A DNA stretch of 64,000 bases from Brachynemurus nebulosus (taxonomy: Eukaryota > Arthropoda > Insecta > Neuroptera > Myrmeleontidae). Shown here one piece after another: positions 61,692-64,000 of the stretch (its first letter is position 1; every line of letters begins with the position of its first letter). The position numbers and the translations under genes were made by a program. The notes under the pieces are model-generated. The model was not told where the DNA came from. It was given only the letters and a program-made list of their open reading frames with translations, and did no database searches. Location of the stretch: positions 19,962,877 to 20,026,876 of the forward strand of contig JAPWDM010000005.1 in assembly GCA_035578155.1 (NCBI GenBank), in the 5' to 3' direction.

Positions 61692-61808
61692 TTTAGTGAA
61701 TATTATTTTTGGTTTCTAGGAACCTCAAAACAAATTTCTGCCATATTCCCGGACTCAAGTCGTGTCATGAGACCTACTGGAATAGCTGAATTTCTGGAAA
61801 TTCGCTAA
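61335..61808 (-). repeat. Microsatellite-carrying repeat, copy H
   Basis: On the minus strand: TAGCGAATTTCCAGAAATTC, GTCTCATGACACGACTTGAG, GTTTTGAGGTTCCTAGAAACC, a TA tract (61627-61687), CGATAACTCTCGAACGAAATG, GACACGTCGGATGCCAGG and AGTTTTTGAG. The terminal GACAGGGGTAT block is missing. It has the same orientation as copy G, about 250 bp away. Confidence 0.83.
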
Positions 61809-63370
61809 AAAATTTAAATTCAAAGCTAAGTTTAATAATTCCCGATCTATTTATTCATTTCAAAGATTAATATGCATAAATATACAATTAATACAGAAAT
61901 TCAAGTTTATTATTTACAAATATAGTTGCTTAGTAACACGTTACTATTTATGTTTCCATGCAAAATAGATGGCGACGAAAATATTCGCTAAAAATTATCA
62001 AAGAACACCTTACCAACACAATTGTAATGATCTTTGCTCGAAAGAAAAAAATTTATCGAAATTTATACTCGAATAAATATGTTCCATCAAAAAAACATTT
62101 TAGTGATCGAATAAGATAGAATCATATGTGTGGCAATGAAGCAAATAGAAAAGAGTCTAAGCTACACAAGGGTAATCCCATGAGTGTCGTTTGGATACAT
62201 ACAAACGCAATCTAGAAAATATCGAAGTATTTCCTTTCTATCTATATACATATATACATGGGTATATGAAGTGCTGTGACCTATTCTATCCTATATATGT
62301 GACATATTCGGTCGACTTAATTTTAAAAGTATTTTTATAGGTTGTGTGTCAGTTTAAAGGGTCTAGCGGAATAAGCATATGAAAACTGCACCAGCGTCTA
62401 ATGAAAGGTTTTTATCATATATTTGTTGCTCTTAATCTAAAATAGCTTTACAACCAATCTCATATCTCTAGCCCCGATAGTAAGGGAAAAATGGGGGTAA
62501 CAACCCTTAACGTTAAAAATTTTTTTCTCCGAAACTATTTGAGATATCTTAATGAAATTGAAACTGTAAATAAACATCTATAAACTGCATATTATATATT
62601 TTTTTCAGAATTTTTGTTTAACTTAAAATGGTAAAAAATGAGGAGTATATTTTTTGGGGGTGGCTTTTTATACTAACCCCCGAAATGACACCCACCAAAA
62701 AAATATATTTTATTTGTTCATTAGTTAGCTATCATATATTAAAATTACAGAAGAGTCGAATTGGTGGAACATAGTTTAAAAATAAAAATAAATTATGGGG
62801 ATGTACATATACATAGACGTATTATATCAGTACGTATGGTCATAAATTAATAGATACTTGAAACTGAAAAGTTTGAAAGTAGGTAAATATAAAAATGAAC
62901 TGTTAACGTTAATGATTGACTCGACAAAAATTATCTAAATATAAAAGAAAAATAAACAATATTATTATCGAACTAACTTGGCTTAAGCAAGTTATTTAAT
63001 ATCACTTTTATTCAGGCGTTCCTGTTAGAGTCTTTATTTGCTTTCATGAGACATAATATTCGCTATAATATTTTCTTTCGATACACTGTAATATTAAGCC
63101 AGAGTGATCTATGTTCTATGAATTATCTTTTCACAAGTTTTAATAAAAAGTTATTACAAGTTAACTATTAAGGTGGAAATTAAGAAAACAATTATCAGGA
63201 CATTTAAACATAATCGAACATATTCGAACATTTAAACATAAGTAAAGTGTTTTAATTGTAAGTGTTTCTATTGTAACTATTTTGTGTTTTAATTGTAACT
63301 ATTTCATTTAAAGATCTATTGTGTGTGAAGTGCGGTTTTATTTTTCGTTTTAATAATTGTGATATTGATA
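61809..63370. other. AT-rich interval upstream of the right-edge gene
   Basis: Around 62470-62700 are worn repeat-like segments (GGGGGTAACAACCC, GGGGGTGGC). The last 200 bases before 63371 are AT-rich with TTTAATTGTAACTATTT repeats (63265-63306) and could hold the leader of the following gene. I see no TATA box I would defend. Confidence 0.4.
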
Positions 63371-64000
63371 ATGGAGAAAACAACTGAAAGTAGCAAAGAT
63401 GAAAAATGTGCTAACTGTAAAACCATTATCCGAAAAAGCCGTGGTAAGTTTAAGTGTATACTTACAAATGAAGATTTAAATCGATATCAAGCTTATTGCG
63501 AAAATACTTTAAAAATCGGGTCTGTATTTTGTAATAAATGTAGACTTATAATATACAGAAACACACAACCGACAGCGTCTACTAGCTATAGTGATAATGA
63601 CGATCATGACAGTAACTTGGACGATCCAGACTTTAAAGTGTTTTGCCGCAATACTTCACCTAAAGAATACGTATAGAACTTCAGATTAAAAGGGTTAAAA
63701 TAACACATTTATATTGTACATTATGTGGATCTAATAAAAATCTGACTATTGTGCCTTTAAAAGCTCGTCTTCAAGCATTTATCAAACAAAGAATATTCAT
63801 TCCAAAAGGAAACAGATGTTGCCCTAGCCATTTGATTAAAAATCGGTTTTTTGATGATGAATTGCAACTTTTACGCGTTTATTCTAATTATAGTTTCCTA
63901 GAAAAAGAAGAAGTTTCTCAGTTTTTAAATATCTTAGCAGTTAACTCGGATTCAACACTACATAATAGAATAGGTGAATTTTCTGTATCTGAGGAAGAAA
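63371..64000 (+). CDS. Cysteine-rich transposase-related protein, N-terminal part (runs off window)
   Basis: I chose ATG 63371 (A at -3, G at +4); the frame begins MEKTTESSKDEKCANCK. Exon 1 (63371-63637) has CANCK (C-x2-C) near residue 13 and CNKC near residue 55, followed by an acidic Ser/Asp linker. The frame then stops at 63674-63676. A GT-AG interval 63638-63684 (47 nt, phase 0), if removed, joins DPDFK to IKRVKITHLYCTLCGSN. This downstream part has C-x2-C and NRCCPSHL (CC-x2-H), giving a second zinc-binding-like module, then a helical LEKEEVSQFLNILA region. The layout of two Cys modules followed by an F(L)..LL helix is what I know from the N-termini of DDE_Tnp_4-type transposase-derived proteins in insects and cnidarians. 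The catalytic part would lie beyond 64000. Without splicing it would be a frameshifted pseudogene. Confidence 0.6.

Overview
This 64 kb window is AT-rich eukaryotic DNA that I read as intergenic or heterochromatin-like insect sequence. The grounds are Tc1/mariner, hAT and piggyBac-type elements, degenerate TTAGG-like arrays and repeat styles common in arthropods. A hemipteran would fit, but I cannot fix the species. There are no bacterial-style operons and no ordinary host gene that I can defend. Most open frames are short chance frames, or frames read through microsatellites such as (TA)n and (TCTTGG)n.

The protein-coding content is transposon-derived. A hAT dimerisation-domain fragment lies at 1850-2083, a decayed Tc1-like transposase at 18803-19253, and a ZMYM-type hAT C-terminal remnant at about 29886-30290. 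At the right edge (63371 to beyond the window) is the 5' part of a cysteine-rich protein. It resembles the N-terminal half of DDE_Tnp_4-type transposase-derived proteins, and a 47-nt GT-AG intron would keep its frame.

The rest is a layered landscape of non-autonomous elements, many with readable ends. TTAA-flanked piggyBac-type MITEs lie at 7267-8168, 15706-16628 and 20664-20898. hAT-type elements with 8-bp target duplications lie at 12398-12960, 26548-27210 and 30848-31308; the last carries a TCTTGG minisatellite. TA-flanked Tc1/mariner-type elements lie at 1026-1849, 8424-10570, 11935-13371, 24734-24949, 34376-35213, 41626-41997, 50577-50988 and 51362-51820. Large foldback palindromes lie at 8424-10570, 15237-15662, 38355-39792 and 52611-52931.

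A dispersed repeat family present at nine places carries an internal (TA)n tract in its full-length copies, like the microsatellite-initiating 'mini-me' or DINE elements of flies. A tRNA-like sequence at 54424-54496 sits inside a poly(A)-tailed, target-duplicated insertion in the antisense sense. A CpG-dense island at about 43970-44560 stands out from its surroundings and is the best candidate for host regulatory or 5'-exon sequence.

Insertions are nested up to three deep near 12-13 kb. Element calls rest on termini and target duplications seen directly in the sequence. Superfamily names are inferred from those ends, since almost no transposase is present.
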